This document shows positions 45,897-57,839 of a DNA stretch of 64,000 nucleotides, one piece after another (the first letter of the stretch is position 1; every line of letters begins with the position of its first letter). Origin of the DNA: Pegoplata infirma (Eukaryota; Arthropoda; Insecta; Diptera; Anthomyiidae); contig OY992536.1 of assembly GCA_963921195.1 (NCBI GenBank), forward strand, positions 175,282,995 to 175,346,994, read 5' to 3'. The position numbers and the translations under genes are program-made. The notes beneath the pieces were generated by a model. It ran no database searches. It saw nothing but the letters and a program-made list of their open reading frames with translations, and was not told the origin of the DNA.

Positions 45897-48009
45897 CAAG
45901 GGAAGTATCTCAACCCTTATGAACCGATTTGCCTGAAACTTAAAATATATATCAAAGAGACAATTCTAAGGTTGGGGTGTCTCGGCTTATCGGCCATATC
46001 AGTGATTTAGGGGTTCAAAACATGGGTCAAAAATGGCGAAAAATCGTTTTTTGGATTTTTCAGCCATTTCTTTTTAAGAAACTATATGATGTTTTTATAT
46101 GAGAAGAAAGGTTTTTTTAATGCCTATCCAATGGTGGCATAACCTTGTAAAAATTCGGATTCTTTAAATATGTTTTTCAGGAAAATGTGTAAATTTTGGG
46201 GGGGTACTTATGTGAAGGCATAGACCTAAGATATGAGGAGTTCCGGCTAAGACTTAAATTTTGAGGTCAAAAAGATGTGATTTTTGTTTTGATGGCACAT
46301 CGATGAAAGTTGGCATAAATATTAGAAGCTATTTAAGAATAAGAAATTCGTTCGCGTCAATTAAATCGCGCAAGGGGGTCAAAAGTTATGGCGGTTTTAA
46401 GATTTAGCGGTTTTAAAAAATCTTAAAAATATTTTAAATATTTTTTCTCTACACATTTGTTGCATGCGTTATTAAAACATGCCAGGATATATCATTTCTT
46501 CTAAAATATATGATATAAATTTAACCCTTTAATGACCAAACGATTTAAAAAAAAAAAAATATCTAAGTACCTAAAATCGCGATTAATTTGCGGTAAAAGA
46601 AAAGTTTCACAATTTTTTATAACATATTTAGGCAATGCGCGTTGGTATTACTGAAAAAAAAAATCATGGAAAATCGTATCATTGTACCAGTGTTTAAAAA
46701 AATCGGTGATGCTTTTTTAAAACAAGAAAATTTAATATGGTCCAAAAAATCTATAATCATCAAAATTTTTTAACCCGCCTCTGATTTTATGATGACACAT
46801 CAAGTGGGCTTTCATTTAAAAAAAATTTCATCCGATTTCGTGTAAAGCCTTGGATGTGCCAGATCAAAACAGGTTTAGATAAAATCATCGCGCTTTCCGC
46901 TCAGAATGGCTTAAAGTAAAAAGTCAAAAAGAGAATCAGTTCTACTCGTTAAGCCACGTCTTTTGGTGTATTAAAATGAACATGATGCATTAATTGCTAC
47001 TAAAAAAAATTGGAAACAGATTTGCAAATTTCGCACAATTTTCAAAAATGCCATAAAATTTTTGCAATTTATTTTTTGTAAACCCGCCAGTGATTTTTTT
47101 ATGTAAACTCCTAAAAAACTCGGTTTACGCAAGAGTCCACCAAATTTCGAATGAAACCGCGAATGTGCCTCGCGAAAAGCTGGTCTTTTAAAAAAATTAC
47201 GTTTTTTCTTTCGAACTTTGATCTGCTGAAACTCCTTAACTATTCATGGAAAATTAACGGGATTAACTCCAAAATGTTAATAATTACAACAGCTACCAAC
47301 GCTAGTTCAACTTTTTTCGTTTTATAGAGGGGGCCGAAATCCCTGATCAAAAAACCTCGAAAATTAAAAAACTCTTAATTTTTGGTTTCAAACTTAACCG
47401 TCTTATAACTTCTTACCAAGCGATGAAGCATCTATCAAGCCAACATTAAAATAATCTCTTATATGTACTGACTTTGTGTTATGCCGGAAAAGATTGAAAT
47501 ATAAGGAGAACTTAAAAAAAAAAGCGAAAGAAAGTAAAAACTATGGATTATTTCAAGCCATTTTTATCGATTTTTCAACTTTAACCCTCTGTAACTTTTA
47601 CGGATAAAGTAGGGTAATCCTTTAACATTGCTCAGTGATGGTTCAAGGTCTTGTTTACATAACTGCATTTACAGTTTTTCTAAATTCCAAAAACTGCCGG
47701 TTTTTTTAAACATTTATTTCAGTTTCACTGAGTTGAAATTTAAAAAAGATTTCATGATATCCATGTGGATAAGAAATAATCTTTATTAAATTTAAGTCGA
47801 CCCGTATTTTTGCCCTAGATGATACTCCTGTTAGTTCGGAAGTTATCAAAATTTTCCCGAAGGTCCACATGGTTTCATAAGGGGACAACGAAATTTTTAA
47901 ACACCGATATGGCCGATAAGCCGAGACACCCCAACATTAAAATCGTCTCTTTAATATATATTTTAAGTTTCAGGCAAATCGGTTCATAAGGGTTGAGATA
48001 CTTCCCTTG
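45897..48009. mobile_element. 2.1-kb Harbinger-like TIR element with TTA target duplication
   Basis: The ends are CAAGGGAAGTATCTCAACCC and GGGTTGAGATACTTCCCTTG, with arms of 100 bases or more. TTA lies at 45894-45896 and 48010-48012. It is a relative of 17805-18396 with about 1.5 kb more interior. The interior (aaccctttaatgacc, tttaacccgcctctg) shows no transposase or DNA-binding frame. Confidence 0.85.
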
Positions 48010-48189
48010 TTAGTTTTACAATGTACACAAAAATGTTGTTTTCTACAAACACACACACATCTTTTGGCAGAGCATTGTTGCAGAGCATTGATACAAACTC
48101 AATATGTTAAAGCAGAACATTAAACAAAATGTATTTTAAGTTTTATAATTTGTTTGTATTCTTTAGGTTGGTGGCTAGAGACAAACATA

Positions 48190-49735
48190 GAAAAAAACTA
48201 ATTGTTATATTGACCCCCATATTTGTGAATACAAATAATTTTTTCACTGAAAGTGCTCCTATATGGAAATTTGTAATATCAGCTAACGTTTGTAAATATT
48301 AATTGTTAAAAAAACAATTGATAAATGAGTTTGTAATTGTTCTCCTTAAGAATTATTTGTATTGACAAACGTACAAAATCTTAATTTTTTTTCAACAAAG
48401 AAATTCAACAAACACAAACTTAATTTGTTAATCTAACAAAAGAAAAAAAAATTGTTTTCAACAAAGAAATTCAACAAACACAAACGTCATTTGTTGATAT
48501 GGTAAAGGAATTTGTGATATCATCTAACCGTATTATTTGTATTGACAAATTAAATCAATTAAATATTTTGTTGGGTCAACAAAATATTTAATTGATATGA
48601 TAAAACTTTTTTGATGGCAAAAAAAAATAAAAATAAATTGATTAAAAATCTATATAAATGCAAGAGAATATTAATATTGAAATTAAAAAAAGCAGAGACC
48701 ATAACTGTTATGAGATTTATTGAAAAAAGTCAAATTTAACAGTTCAAAAATATTTTTTCAAATAAAAATTAAAAATAACAGTTTGAATTGATTTATATAA
48801 ATATCTATTCAAAATAACAGACATAAAAAACTTTTATTTTTTATAACTGTTATTAAAAAGTCTTTGAGCCCTAAAAAAATTTAATTATTAAAATAAAACA
48901 ACAATAAACGCATGCTTAAGAATCCTATCGATAGCTAATACTTCAATCATTGATTTAAAAATATAAACTTTAATTGACTTTTTTAAAAATAACTGTTATA
49001 ACAGTTATTTACTCCAATAAATATAAAATAAAATTGTTTGAGCAAAAAGTTTTTAATAACTGTTATTTTTTACTGTTATTAAAAAAACCAAAAAAATACG
49101 AAATAATTTCAATTACTGCCGTACCCCTTGCTAGCTCAGATAAAACTAATTTTATAATCGTTTGTTTTTTTTTTCAATTGTCTTCTTTTTTCATTGTCTG
49201 CTTTTTTTAAAAAATGTACAGGCACAAATAAAAAACAAAATACACGACGAGAGAGAGCATGTTGTCGTTATAGTATGTTTGTGTTTTTGTTTTATGCTTA
49301 ACAAAAGCCACCAACTTCTTTATAGACAGCATTTGTTAAAAACAAAATTACGATTTTGTTAGATTGACAAAGTTTTTAGAAATTATTGATATAAATTGTT
49401 GAAAATATGACTTTTATTTGACAAAGTCGTTTATTGACATAAATTGTTGAAAAAAACATGTTGTATTTACAAATTATTGAACATTAATAACAAAGAGGTT
49501 ATTTGAAAGTTTAAAAAATATTTTTTTTTGTCTTATTGACAAACTGCCACTAATAATTTGTTGAAATTCCCCTTATATTTTGAAATAAAATTATTTGAAG
49601 TAGTTTGTTAAAAAAAACGAATTTTTGTATTATTGACTAACGGGATTCCGTTTTTACTAAATGTTTGGTTGATATCAGTTTAGGACATTCACAATTGCTC
49701 TTTGTTGACTTGAATTTCATGATTTTATTTTCTGT
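48190..49735. repeat. AT-rich inverted-repeat region with AACAGTTAT and caacaaac motifs
   Basis: Motifs aaagaaattcaacaaacac (48400, 48465) and inverse ttgttgaaa types (49400-49560) suggest an element of about 1.5 kb. Inside, 48690-49080 repeats ataactgttat/taacagttat and resembles 8830-9100. Boundaries are uncertain. No gene is seen. Confidence 0.4.
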
Positions 49736-49739
49736 GTAA

Positions 49740-49786
49740 GCTTCACGAACAACTGGTTTTGTGTTCGAATCTCGGTGGGGATAAGT
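49740..49786 (+). other. Half tRNA-like module
   Basis: The B-box-like GTGTTCGAATCTC follows a diverged head (gcttcacgaacaactgg) and is followed by an AAATAAATAAA-rich tail. The A-box is not convincing. Confidence 0.4.
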
Positions 49787-50035
49787 TAAAAACATAAAAA
49801 TGTTTAAAAATAGAAAATTTTAAATAAATAAAATAATAAAAAAAAAAAAAATAATAAAATAATAAAATAAATAAAAATGAAATAAAAATAGAATTAAAAA
49901 TATATTTTTTTTCCTAGAATAAACATAGACTTTTTCATAGATTTCTGGTTTCTATGAATTTGTTTCATAGATTCTATGAAGGGCATCATTGGTTGACTTC
50001 TAATGATTTTTTCATACAACCAATGTACGTTTTCT

Positions 50036-50090
50036 AGTTTTTTAGTATCTTCAAAATACTAAAATTAGTAATTTTTACTGGTTGGTCTCA
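50036..50090. mobile_element. Continuation of the split miniature element
   Basis: tttagtatcttcaaaatact and aaaattagtaatttttactgg match 55108-55142 in the intact copy. After about 50090 the sequence diverges and no TTTGAGTG end is present. Confidence 0.65.
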
Positions 50091-50289
50091 TCTTACTGGT
50101 AAGCTAAGACCAGGGGAAAAAAGTTCCTCCTTGAAGAACTAAAAAACACAATTTTTTTAACGAGTTTTTTTTTAGTTTTTGCTCAACAAATGTAACATTT
50201 TAAGCCATATTATGTTTATAGACCTGCACTTTGTCAACATTTATATCAGGGGGAGTGGTGTCCCCACCGACTCCTTAAAACCAAAAATT

Positions 50290-50870
50290 TTAGTAACTTG
50301 GGTTTGTAACTTGGATAATAATTCACCTCTTGGTGAATAAAAAAATATTAATTATGAATAAAACGTAACATATTTATTTCTTATAATTTTTTTGCTTTCA
50401 TCAGTTATTTTTTGTTTTATAATCAATATTTTTTATCTCCATAATTTTTTTTATCCATATTTTTCTCCTCAATATTTTTTTCATCAATATTTTTTTCATC
50501 AATATTTTTTTCATCCATATTTTTTTTTATTATTATTTTTTTTTCAACAATATTTTTTTCATCACCATTTTTTTCATCAATATTTTTATTTATCAATATT
50601 TTTTTTCATCAATATCTTTTTTCATCAATATTTTTTTGAATCAATATTTTTTTCATCAATATTTTTTTTTTCAATATTTTTTTTTTATAATATTTTTTTT
50701 TCCATAAAAAAAATTTTTTTTTCATCATTATTATTTTTTATTAATATTTATTTTGTCATAATTTTTTTTTGTCATCAATATTTTTTTTTTATCAATATTG
50801 TTTTCTTATCAATATTTTTTTTAATCAAATATTTGTTTATTAGTAAACTTTTTCATTAAAAACTTTTTTT
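50290..50870. repeat. (TTTTTTCATCAATA)n-type array with gtgaat-rich lead-in
   Basis: Units of about 14-18 bases, attttttt-catcaat, run from 50440 to 50850. They are preceded by tttgtaacttggataataat and a cacctcttggtg inverted motif shared with 55370-55440 and 61470-61515. The Phe/Ile-rich open frame here is produced by the repeat. Confidence 0.8.
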
Positions 50871-50879
50871 ATCGACAAA

Positions 50880-51620
50880 CACAGACAAAAAGATAGATGG
50901 ATATCACTAGAATATCTTAGAAACCTTTACGAATCAATAATATATTAACATAATGGTGTCCTCAACCAATATTTCAATGCGTTTTGCATGGAATGACAAA
51001 TTTATATAGCGGTATTTTTTCTAGAAAAATTTCGCTTTAGAAAGTACACCTATTTATACAGCAAAACATTATCATGATTCAATGGTTTGGGCAAGAGTAC
51101 AAACTTCTCAGACATTTTTTCATTATGTTTCAAGCTACGGAGCTTAGATTCATAGTACAACATGAGAAACAGAATTCGAAAGCGCAAAATTCCCTTCACA
51201 CTAATGCTCATAGATAGACTTTATTGAAAGTAATTTAATAACTACTTAATCCTCCAATTTTTTTTTTTAAATATCATATACTTGTTTAACATATTGTATT
51301 AAATATTATGCTTTCTATACCATATGTCAAGCAATCATTTGGCATAAATAGCTTGTCTTTTAATTTGTTACATATCAAAATCCGGGAGTTTGACCCCATC
51401 TTAATCCGTAATCGATTTTAAGATAAAGGAAATCACAATAGATCCGAAAACACAAGATATTGGTAGGTTCGTGAATGAGAAATATTGGTCCAGGGGAATC
51501 ACATAGTGTAATTAACGCTTTCTTGACATGTAAAAGGAGGGAAGTATTTTATCCACAAATATTCTAAAAAAATTTAAACAAATATAAAGGGTATACTAGT
51601 TTTGGTGCTGCCGAATATGT
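50880..51620. mobile_element. Helentron-like fragments, decayed
   Basis: caatatttcaatgcgttttgcatggaatgaca, attttttctagaaaaa, atcatgattcaatg and tttgggcaagagtacaaa match 58070-58220 and, inverted, 59880-59990. It ends with aaagggtatac and gctgccgaatatg near 51590, a relic terminus. Strongly diverged. Confidence 0.5.
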
Positions 51621-51913
51621 AATTTTTACATGTTTTTGTATTAAATGTTTATATAATTTTTTTTCCTAGTTTTTGATATCACGTTAAAGTGATTTTCACA
51701 TATAAAACGTGATTGTAATTTAAATTTCGTTATCATTTTATTTATGTCTTCGAAATTCTTCATCCTAACCATGTCCTAGTAGATTATTTTTATGTGTTAC
51801 CTTTAACAAAACCGGAAGTTAAAATATTTTATAAAAATAGAATCATTTATGTATTTACAGATACATGCATATGTTCATAAGTTTAGTATGTGTCTGTATT
51901 ATTCATTCATCAT

Positions 51914-54588
51914 CAGGGCGTCCCGTCAAGTTTAAACTTTCGAATTTCGTGTCGTAGTACCTGCCAATTAATGGCCACGTTAAACCTGAATATGGGAAAA
52001 TTTATTAAAAAATTTTGCAAGGTCATCAACCAGCGGTCAAAGTTGAAAAAGTGGATTTCGACCAAAATTCGTGTCCGAATTTTTTAACCAAATTCGGCTT
52101 AAAAATTCTGAAATTTTACGTACTTTATGGAAAAATATTTAGGAAATTCCAAAAACGCGATTTTGGTCCACATATGAGGCATTCCACACCAAATGTCCAG
52201 CTACAGAAAAACATGTGTCCCGTAAATTTTTGAATAGGATGTTTAGATAGCCGTATATGCAACAAAGAAAACTGCGTTTTATGTTTTTCAAATTTTCAAA
52301 AACGGTTTAGGAGGCGTGGTCAAATATTGGAAAAATGGTTAAATTTGTGGCGAGTTGCCTTGATTAAATATTTATCACATTAAAACGGAATGCGCCACAA
52401 ACTCAAAAATTTACATTCTTATACAGTTTTGTAAGGGCTATTTTCAGAACCCGTTCTGAAATTTTCCATTTTTTTTCAATTCAAAGTCAATTTATCAAAA
52501 ATCCGGCCACTTTTTTTTAATTTTTTTTTTTTTAAGTTCAGATGTTTTTCCATTCACACAAAAATATTCAGAAACGCGTTTGTCGTTTTTTTTTCGAGAA
52601 AATCGCATTTGAATTTTAAATTTCATAACAATTTGTAAGTTGCTTGTATTTTCTTGTTTTAACTTTGCGGATGAGTATTACACCGTTCAACAAATCGAAG
52701 GTTTTTGAATCCGATGTTGACTCGCTGATTCCAAATCTGAGCTCCAAATTTTTCCATCACGTCTATAATTTTAATTATTCGCAGTTGAAAATGCGAAAAA
52801 AACGCGATTTTTGCATTTTTTGAAAGCCTGCGTAGCAGCCACTGGGTGGAATAAAAATCTGGTATAAAGCGTTAGAGTAGAATTGAAATATGGTCTCAAA
52901 TATATGATAAAAAAATTTGAAGTTGTTGCGCTGTTATTGGCCAAACATGTATTTAAAAAAAACACTGTGAAAAAAATTAGAAAAATCACAATTTTTAAAT
53001 GGCTCTAAAACAAAAACCAGATTATCAATCTTTACTGTGATGAGCTCAAAATTTAGGCAAAAGTTCATTCTTTCTTATAGACTTTTAAACCTTTTTAAAG
53101 ATATGTTCCGGTTTATACGAAAAATGACACAGAAAACTTAAATGTGTAAAACATTTATTTTTTTTAATTTTTCTTATATTTTTTCCAAAAATTATAATTT
53201 TAACAGAGTCATTTTAAAACGCAATTGTAACCCAACCAAACGCAATAATTAGAAAAAAATTGTTTTCTATGATGGAGACCAAAGACAAATTATACTTTTG
53301 CGCTTTATACCAAATTTGTATTCCACTCAATGGCTGCAGTGCAGGCTTTCAAATAATGCAAAAATCGTAATTTTTCGCATTTTTAACCGTGAATAACTAA
53401 AAATCTGGACGTGATTGACAAATTTGGAGTACAGATTTGGAATCAGGAGATCAAAGTCTTCTAAAATTGATCACCAGAATTCAAACCAGAAAATGACTGT
53501 TGAACGGTGTTATTAATTGCATAAATATTACTCATACGCTCTGTTGAAACAAGAAAATACAAGTAAATTACTAAATTGTTATGAAATTTAAAACTCAACT
53601 TCGATTTTCTCGAAAAAAAAGAAAAACACGTTTCTGATTTTTTTGTGTGAATGGACAAACATCTAAACTTAAAAAAAATTAAAAAAAAGTGGCCGGATTT
53701 TTGATAAATTGATTTTTTTTTAAATGGAAAAATTCAGAACGGGTTCTGAAAATTTAAAAAAATAAAAAATTTAAAAAAATTTAAAAAAAAAAAAAATTAA
53801 TTCATAGCCCATAAAAAATTGTATAAGAATGTAAATTTTGGAGATTGTGGTGCATTCCATTTTAATGTGATAAATATTTAATCAAGGCAACTAGCTACAA
53901 ATTTTACCATTTTTCCAATATTTGCCACGCCTCCAAAGCCCAGTTTTTGAAAAATTTTAAAACCAAAAACGCAATTTTCTAAGCTCAATATAGGGCTATC
54001 CATACAACCTATTCAGAAGTTTACGGCACACACGTTTTTTTTTCGCTGGACATTTGCCTCATATGCAGATTTTAAAACATAAAAATAATTTTTTATCCAA
54101 ATTGGTCTCAAAAGTTGGAAAATGTATGTATGTAGTATTTTATATAAAAAATATTAAAAAAATCTAAAAACACGATTTTGGACCAAAAATGCTAATCAGC
54201 GATTTGTGTAGGTCCACAGATGATGATCAGAATTTTTGTCGTGTTTTTATATTTTTTTAATATTTTTTACATAACATAATTTACATTTCCCAACTTTGAG
54301 ACCAATTTGGTTAAAAAAATAATTTAAGGGTTTAAAAAGCTGCAGAACCTGCGGTTTTGGATTTTTTTAAATATTTTTTCTAATTTTTTCCCCGAATTTT
54401 TGAACCTGATTTGGTTCAAAAATTCTAACATGAATTTTTGTCGAAATACTTGATTTTTTTTCAACTGGCTGGTTGCCAACTGAAGATGACCTTGTAAAAT
54501 TTGTTCATAAATTTTTCCATATTCCGTTCTAACGGAATCAAGTATTACGACATGAAATTCTAAAGTTTAAATTTGACGGGACGCCCTA
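51914..54588. mobile_element. 2.7-kb fold-back with ~1.2-kb arms and 8-bp target duplication
   Basis: CAGGGCGTCCCGTCAAGTTT at the left and aaatttgacgggacgcccta at the right are inverted. TTCATCAT flanks at 51906-51913 and 54589-54596. Further arm matches are ccattcacacaaaaat vs tgtgtgaatgg (52550, 53640), gaaagcctgcgtagcagccac vs ggctgcagtgcaggctttc (52820, 53340) and ttaatgtgataaatatttaatcaaggcaac vs its inverse at 52350. The centre is near 53060. The right arm has an extra inverted pair (54105-54310). Non-coding. The hAT type is inferred from the duplication length. Confidence 0.85.
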
Positions 54589-54599
54589 TTCATCATATT

Positions 54600-55027
54600 G
54601 ATGGTATAAAGTGAAATTTTAAAATAGAAATTATCGTACAAAGAAAATAAGCTGTCAGATTGTTAAAAGAAAAATACGTGTTTTTACACACTTTTATGAA
54701 GTGTAGAAGAAACTTAAACTGTTTATGGAATTGCATTTTTGTTTTGCATAAAGAATATACTCAATTACCTAAAGAAAGTACAAATACGTGTCTAATTTTT
54801 AAAAAAGTTGTGCTGGAAGTATTTACATCATTATTTTTGCAAATGATTTTAGTAACGAATTTTCAAATATTTTTACTTTAATAAAATTTTGGAATACTTT
54901 TCGCAGAAAAAAGTTAGTAACAAGTTCAGCAAAACAAAAACATCTCGGCGATGTAAAATAATTCTCATTTTCTTTCTCGCTCAAACTTCGTATAAGTGAT
55001 AATCGAAGAGTGCTGATAAAGGATGGG
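54600..55027. other. AT-rich stretch, no gene recognised
   Basis: Open frames on both strands overlap (54660-54881, 54823-55032). Neither shows recognisable protein motifs. Confidence 0.45.
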
Positions 55028-55029
55028 TA

Positions 55030-55259
55030 CACTCAAAATAATTCTACAGTAAAAGGTTTAGTAAGTGATATTGTACCCAAATCTACTAATTGGTTACTAA
55101 TTTTAGTATCTTCAAAGTACTAAAAGTAGTAATTTTTGCTGGTTTTGACTAATATTAGTTAAACATTTTAGTATTGGTTACCAATTTCTGCACTAGGTCC
55201 TTTTGGACTAAAATTAGTTAAATTTTTAGTATTGAATACCCACGTTTTTTTTTTGAGTG
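55030..55259. mobile_element. 230-bp CACTCAAAA miniature element (intact, TTCTACAG type)
   Basis: It begins CACTCAAAATAATTCTACAG and ends TTTTTTTTGAGTG. TA lies at 55028-55029 and 55260-55261. The interior repeats actaaaattagttaa and agtactaaaagtagtaattt. It is the reference for the split copy at 45046/50036. Confidence 0.88.
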
Positions 55260-55369
55260 TAGCTTCTTCAGTAAGCTGTACACTAAAAAAAAAAACTGTA
55301 AAGTTAGCAAATTTAGCTAAATTTAACAAAAACACCTACTAAATTTCTATTTAATTTAACTAAAAAATT

Positions 55370-55700
55370 TTAATAACTTTGGTTTGTAACTTGGATAATA
55401 ATTCACCTCGTTGTGAATAAACCCGTTTTTCACCAGCTGGTGAATAAAAAGAAACATAATTATTTGTCAACAAAAAAAAAAATTTTTTTTTCATCAAATT
55501 TTTTTTTTTCATCAATTTTTTTTTCATCAAATTTTTTTTAAATTTTTTTTTTAAAATTTTTTTTTCCACCAAATTTGTTTTTCCATCAAATTTTTGTTTT
55601 CATCTATTTTTTTTTCATAAATTTTTTTTTTCATAATTTTTTTTTTTTTTTTGTCATAAATTTTTTTCAAAAATTTTTTTTTATCAAATTTTTTTTTTAT
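55370..55700. repeat. (TTTTTTCATCAAA)n-type array with TTCACCAGCTGGTGAA lead-in
   Basis: gtttgtaacttggataataa, ttcacctcgttgtgaataaa and the palindrome TTCACCAGCTGGTGAA (55428-55443 region) are followed by T-rich units broken by catcaaa. Same family as 50290-50870 and 61360-61515. Confidence 0.78.
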
Positions 55701-55756
55701 TAATTGTGTTTATATATTGTTGGACTGTATATTTTATAACTGATTTTTTTTTTTAT

Positions 55757-56606
55757 TTAGTTCGGTTTGAGTCCATATTAATTATTTCTGAGAAATAATA
55801 ATTGTTGTACAATGAGAAAATCTGAAAAAAAATCAAGTGACAACACAGGCTAAGTGGAGATGTCGACAGCTTTCGGAAGATGCCACCCTTCCATCATCAG
55901 CACTCCTTCGATTGCCACACACTTAATGTGTGTCAGATTAAAATTAGCCATTTAAATGAAACTTTTGAAGAAATTAAGAATTGGAATTACTCCTCTTTGT
56001 GTTGAATAACCCCTATTCACCATTAATTCGTGTTGTATTCATTTGGCAGAAACTTAATCCATCTTAACTTTTAACAGAGTTGTATTTTTCCCATTGTTAA
56101 CCCTTATTATATATAATATACAGTCCAACAATATATAAACACAATTAATACACAACTCATAAGGTACATTGCAATTTAGTAATATTTCTAAGAATTAGAA
56201 ATATGAAACAAAAATTCAAACCTAACGGAAATTTTTCAAGATTTGAAAAGTCCTAATAAGGGTTAACAATGGGAAAAATACAACTCTGTTAAAAGTTAAG
56301 ATGGATTAAGTTTCTGCCAAATGAATACAACACGAATTAATGGTGAATAGGGGTTATTCAACACAAAGAGGAGTAATTCCAATTCTTAATTTCTTCAAAA
56401 GTTTCATTTAAATGGCTAATTTTAATCTGACACACATTAAGTGTGTGGCAATCGAAGGAGTGCTGATGATGGAAGGGTGGCATCTTCCGAAAGCTGTCGA
56501 CATCTCCACTTAGCCTGTGTTGTCACTTGATTTTTTTTTCAGATTTTCTCATTGTACAACAATTATTATTTCTCAGAAATAATTAATATGGACTCAAACC
56601 GAACTA
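55757..56606. repeat. Large palindrome: two ~355-bp inverted arms that look identical
   Basis: The arm 55757-56110 (from ttagttcggtttgagtcc to gttaaccctta) appears exactly inverted at 56252-56606, by eye without differences, around a spacer of about 140 bases. tgtttatatattgttggact at about 55709 is also inverted relative to the spacer copy near 56125-56150. The diverged single copy at 31570-33360 continues ccctta-gtaggacttttcaag, matching the right arm plus spacer. The left arm is therefore the added, inverted duplicate. Confidence 0.85.
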
Positions 56607-56619
56607 AAAAAAAAAAATT

Positions 56620-56955
56620 CAGTTATTTTTTTTTTTATCTAATTTTTTTTGTCCAATTTATTTTTTATCAAATTTTTTCTTCATCAAATTTTTTCTCATC
56701 AATTTTTTTTTTCATTAATTTTTTTTTATCAAATTTTTTTATCATATTTTTTTTTTCTTTAAATTTTTTATTATATTGTTTTTTTTTGTCAAATTTTTTT
56801 TATCCAATTTTTATTATCAATTTTTTTCTCACCAAAAAAAATGTTTTTTTTCATCATTTTTTTTTTACATCAAACAATTTTTCTTTTCATCAAAAAAATT
56901 CATCAAAAACTTTTTTTCATCAATTTTTTTTTTCACCAAAAATTTTGGGTTCATT
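56620..56955. repeat. (TTTTTTATCAAA)n-type array
   Basis: Degenerate T-rich units with atcaa/catcaa spacers, continuing the array type seen at 55370. Long Phe-rich open frames come from it. Confidence 0.8.
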
Positions 56956-56965
56956 AAATTTTTAT

Positions 56966-57832
56966 ACCCTACACCACACTGTGGTACAGGGTATAATGAG
57001 TTTGTGCTGATGTTTGTAACTACCCGAAATATTGGTCCTAGACCCACGTTTAAGTATACCGATCGACTTAGAATCACTTTTTGAGTCGATTTAGCGATGT
57101 CCGTCCGTCCGTCTGTCCGTCCGTCCGTCTGTCCGTCCGTCCGTCTGTCCGTCTGTCTGTCTGTCCATGTAAACGGTGTAAACACGATACAGGTCGTAAT
57201 TTTTAATCAATTGACTTGAAATTTGAAACTTAAGCCTCTTTTGGCCCAAGGACGAAGCCTATTGAAATTGGAAAAAAATCGGTCCATATTTAGACCTAGC
57301 CCCCATACAAAGGTCCTCTTTAGTTTTGGCTCAAGTGACTCTAATAGCCGCATTTTAATTGGTATCTTTTGAAGTTTGGCAGGTAATCATTTTTTATTCA
57401 CACAAATCACCATTCCGAATTTTAAAGAAATCGGACCAGTTCTTCTTGTAGCCCCCATACAAACCACCTTCCCGATTTTCACATAAATCTCTCAAATTTC
57501 ATGAAAATAGAAAATATTTAATTAAAATTCTGTTTGTGTATGTTAAACGCGTACTTTAATAACCTTATCAAATCTGATTATCATCGGACCATTTTTGGAC
57601 TTAGGGCCCATGTGAAAATTTCGCCCGATATTCAGTTGAAGCGGTTTATTGTCAACAAAAAGAAGCCTATTTCACTCAAATTTGATTTGTGAGTGCTTTT
57701 TACACTTATTAAAGATTTGACAAAATAAAGATCTAATCAGTCCATGTTTGAACTTGGGACCCATTTTCCGGAAAACTCTGGTGTAGGGTATTATATGGTC
57801 GGTCTTGACCGACTATAATTTTCTTACTTGTT
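56966..57832 (-). mobile_element. mini-me/DINE-1-like (Helentron-type) element, about full length
   Basis: It begins ataccctacaccacactgtg and has a hairpin with ggtacagggtat, a (GTCY)n tract at 57099-57166, and a body with gcccccatacaaa phrases. It ends gtagggtattatatgg plus the hairpin GGTCGGTCTTGACCGACT and cttacttgttttt. The (GTCY)n microsatellite plus terminal hairpin is the hallmark of dipteran mini-me elements. The strand is chosen so that acaagtaag is the 5' end. It sits inside the T-rich array. No Rep/helicase is encoded. Confidence 0.75.
57099..57166. repeat. (GTCC/GTCT)n microsatellite
   Basis: About 17 tetranucleotide units within the mini-me-like element, expected to vary in length between individuals. 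Confidence 0.92.
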
Positions 57833-57839
57833 TTTAACA

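Larger units (their letters stand above)
45120..50035. mobile_element. ~4.9-kb composite insertion inside a miniature element
   Basis: It lies between the two halves of a 55030-like element. Near its ends ttcatagaatctatga (45178) and ttcatagattctatga (49965) are inverted, with more cataga motifs near 45600 and 49930, suggesting an element with subterminal inverted repeats. It contains a tRNA-like module near each side (45788, 49740) and a complete Harbinger-like element. Confidence 0.5.

Noticed and set aside
50392..50859. 155-codon Phe/Ile-rich open frame
   Set aside because: Produced by the (TTTTTTCATCAA)-type array. Similar frames at 56552-57084 have the same origin.
55855..55925. Reading of the gatgtcgacagctttcgg block as a conserved coding exon
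   Set aside because: Both orientations give short frames and the block occurs in three repeat copies, two of them a palindrome, so repeat origin is more likely.
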